This document shows, piece after piece, positions 62,959 through 64,000 of a DNA stretch of 64,000 nt (position 1 is the first letter of the stretch; each line of letters begins with the position of its first letter). The position numbers and the translations under genes are program-made. Source of the DNA: Malurus cyaneus samueli (taxonomy: Eukaryota > Chordata > Aves > Passeriformes > Maluridae); NCBI GenBank assembly GCA_009741485.1, contig CM019215.1, positions 82,227,575-82,291,574 of the forward strand. Direction: 5' to 3'. The notes beneath the pieces are model-generated. The model did no database searches. It saw only the letters and a list, made by a program, of their open reading frames with translations, and was not told the DNA's origin.

Positions 62959-64000
62959 GTAAGTGCATTTTCAGGGTGGTTGTGGTGTTGTCATGTACTT
63001 GGTTGTCTGTGGGGTGCTTGTGGAGTGCAGTGCACGTAATCAGGAGGCTCTTGACAGGATCCTAGACAGAAGGGTTTCACATGTGTTGTGCCATGCTACT
63101 GGCAGTTCTGAGCTTCAGAAGCGACTTTAAATAACACGATTTGGAGATCTGAAAACTGCGAGACCCTTAGAGAAGAATTTCTCTGTCAGTAGATAGGGTT
63201 CTTGAATTTGTCTGCTGTTTCAGTTGCATTGATGTGTTGCATTACTAAGACCAGTAAGGAATTTGCTGCTTTTCCCTGCACTGAGGAAGTTTGAACAAGT
63301 GGCCATTTGTGAGACAAATTAAAAAAAAAATTTTTTTGCTGCTCCCTCTAGTTGCTTATCCTGTCCAGAAAGCTATGAAATTCATAATGAGTAACTTCAT
63401 TTACTCATATTTGATAATAAAAATAATGCAGCTTTCTCCAGTTGAGTAACGGCTGTGTTTCATGAGCAGGATCTGTTTGATCTCTCTCTTGAAACTGCTA
63501 TTACTTAAAATACTCAGAGTGCGTTACAATTTTTATCATTTGGAGTAGTTCAGTATGGAATAAAGAAAATGCAAAGTTGGAGAACTGTGAATTTGATGAG
63601 CAGTCTGAATTGCCTTTAAAAGGCTGTCATCTTAGCAATATCTAAGCCTGCACCTTCATTAAGTATTCATGCCAGGATCTTTGTAGCTGAGAGAAGTTAA
63701 CATAATCCAAGCATGTGCTGTTCAATGTGGGCTGAGAATCCAAGTCAAACCATGTCTTGCAATCAACCACCTCTTTGGTCTTGTTCCTCCTGGCTGTCCT
63801 CACATTGCACCTTTGGCCACCTTGTTTTCATCTCATCTTCCAAAATAAATGCTTGTTACAGTTGCATTTTGGTTGATTTTCTGTCAGCTTAAATAAATGT
63901 CTGTTTGGCTTTTGTGTTTTTTTAAACATAATACTAAGCACTAGCTACTTAAAATCTTAGGATATGAGCTATATGTTGATTGGCTCAATAATAACATTTC
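62959..64000 (+). other. Intron after exon F, 5' part
   Basis: It starts with a consensus donor (GTAAGT). It is AT-rich, with a short A/T run near 63320-63338. No further exon, repeat element or RNA gene is recognised up to the window edge. Confidence 0.8.

Larger units (their letters stand above)
1..64000 (+). other. PHLPP1: PHLPP1 gene, internal part of the transcription unit
   Basis: Six exons on the + strand splice into one uninterrupted frame that reads PH domain then leucine-rich repeats, the domain order of the PHLPP/SCOP phosphatases. In the known family the enzyme is a PP2C-type Ser/Thr phosphatase that removes the hydrophobic-motif phosphate of Akt and also acts on PKC isoforms, damping growth signalling. 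I call PHLPP1 rather than PHLPP2 because of PH and LRR segments such as [21 protein letters not shown] and MPHIKHVDLR, which fit PHLPP1 as I recall it. Neither the first exon nor the PP2C and C-terminal exons are in the window, so both gene ends lie outside. Intron phases in order are 1, 0, 0, 2, 2, 2, 1. No promoter, CpG island or terminal polyadenylation site for the gene is visible here. Confidence 0.93.

Noticed and set aside
1..64000. CRISPR arrays, operons, phage or defence systems
   Set aside because: The DNA is vertebrate with spliced exons and CR1 LINEs. No regularly spaced repeats or bacterial gene clusters are present.

Overview
The window is vertebrate nuclear DNA, most likely from a bird. 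It is AT-rich intron sequence, poor in CpG, with a few short exons. It carries four remnants of CR1 LINEs with avian-type 3' ends and reverse-transcriptase pieces. It also carries a CpG-rich remnant that looks like an avian endogenous retrovirus LTR. Other archosaurs or turtles cannot be excluded from sequence alone.

One gene is recognisable: PHLPP1 (PH domain and leucine-rich repeat protein phosphatase 1), on the + strand and partial at both ends. Six internal exons join in one continuous frame: 33140-33336, 35239-35364, 50729-50895, 59819-59965, 60500-60730 and 62756-62958. Together they give 1071 nt, or 356 complete codons plus split codons at each end. Exons A and B encode the PH domain. 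Exons C to F encode about ten leucine-rich repeats and the start of the next. The N-terminal region, the remaining LRRs, the PP2C phosphatase domain and the C-terminus must lie outside the window.

Layout: 1-33139 is upstream intron, with no exon recognised. It holds simple repeats, a roughly 150-bp inverted duplication at 7583-7988, a CR1 3' fragment at 20180-20400 and a tiny CR1 tail at 30075-30130. A 1.9-kb intron follows exon A and contains a CR1 fragment at 33785-33968. The 15.4-kb intron between exons B and C holds the LTR-like relic (39932 to about 40420, antisense to the gene) and an internally deleted CR1 (43563-44520, minus strand). The next intron is 8.9 kb. Exons D and E are only 534 bp apart, and this intron uses a GC rather than GT donor. 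A 2.0-kb intron separates E and F, and the window ends in the intron after F.

I found no second gene, tRNA, rRNA, CRISPR array or prokaryote-style system. The other open frames of 60-137 codons look like chance frames in intron or repeat sequence. The observations most worth a second look are the GC-AG intron, the inverted duplication in intron 1 and the odd polarity of signals in the ERV relic.
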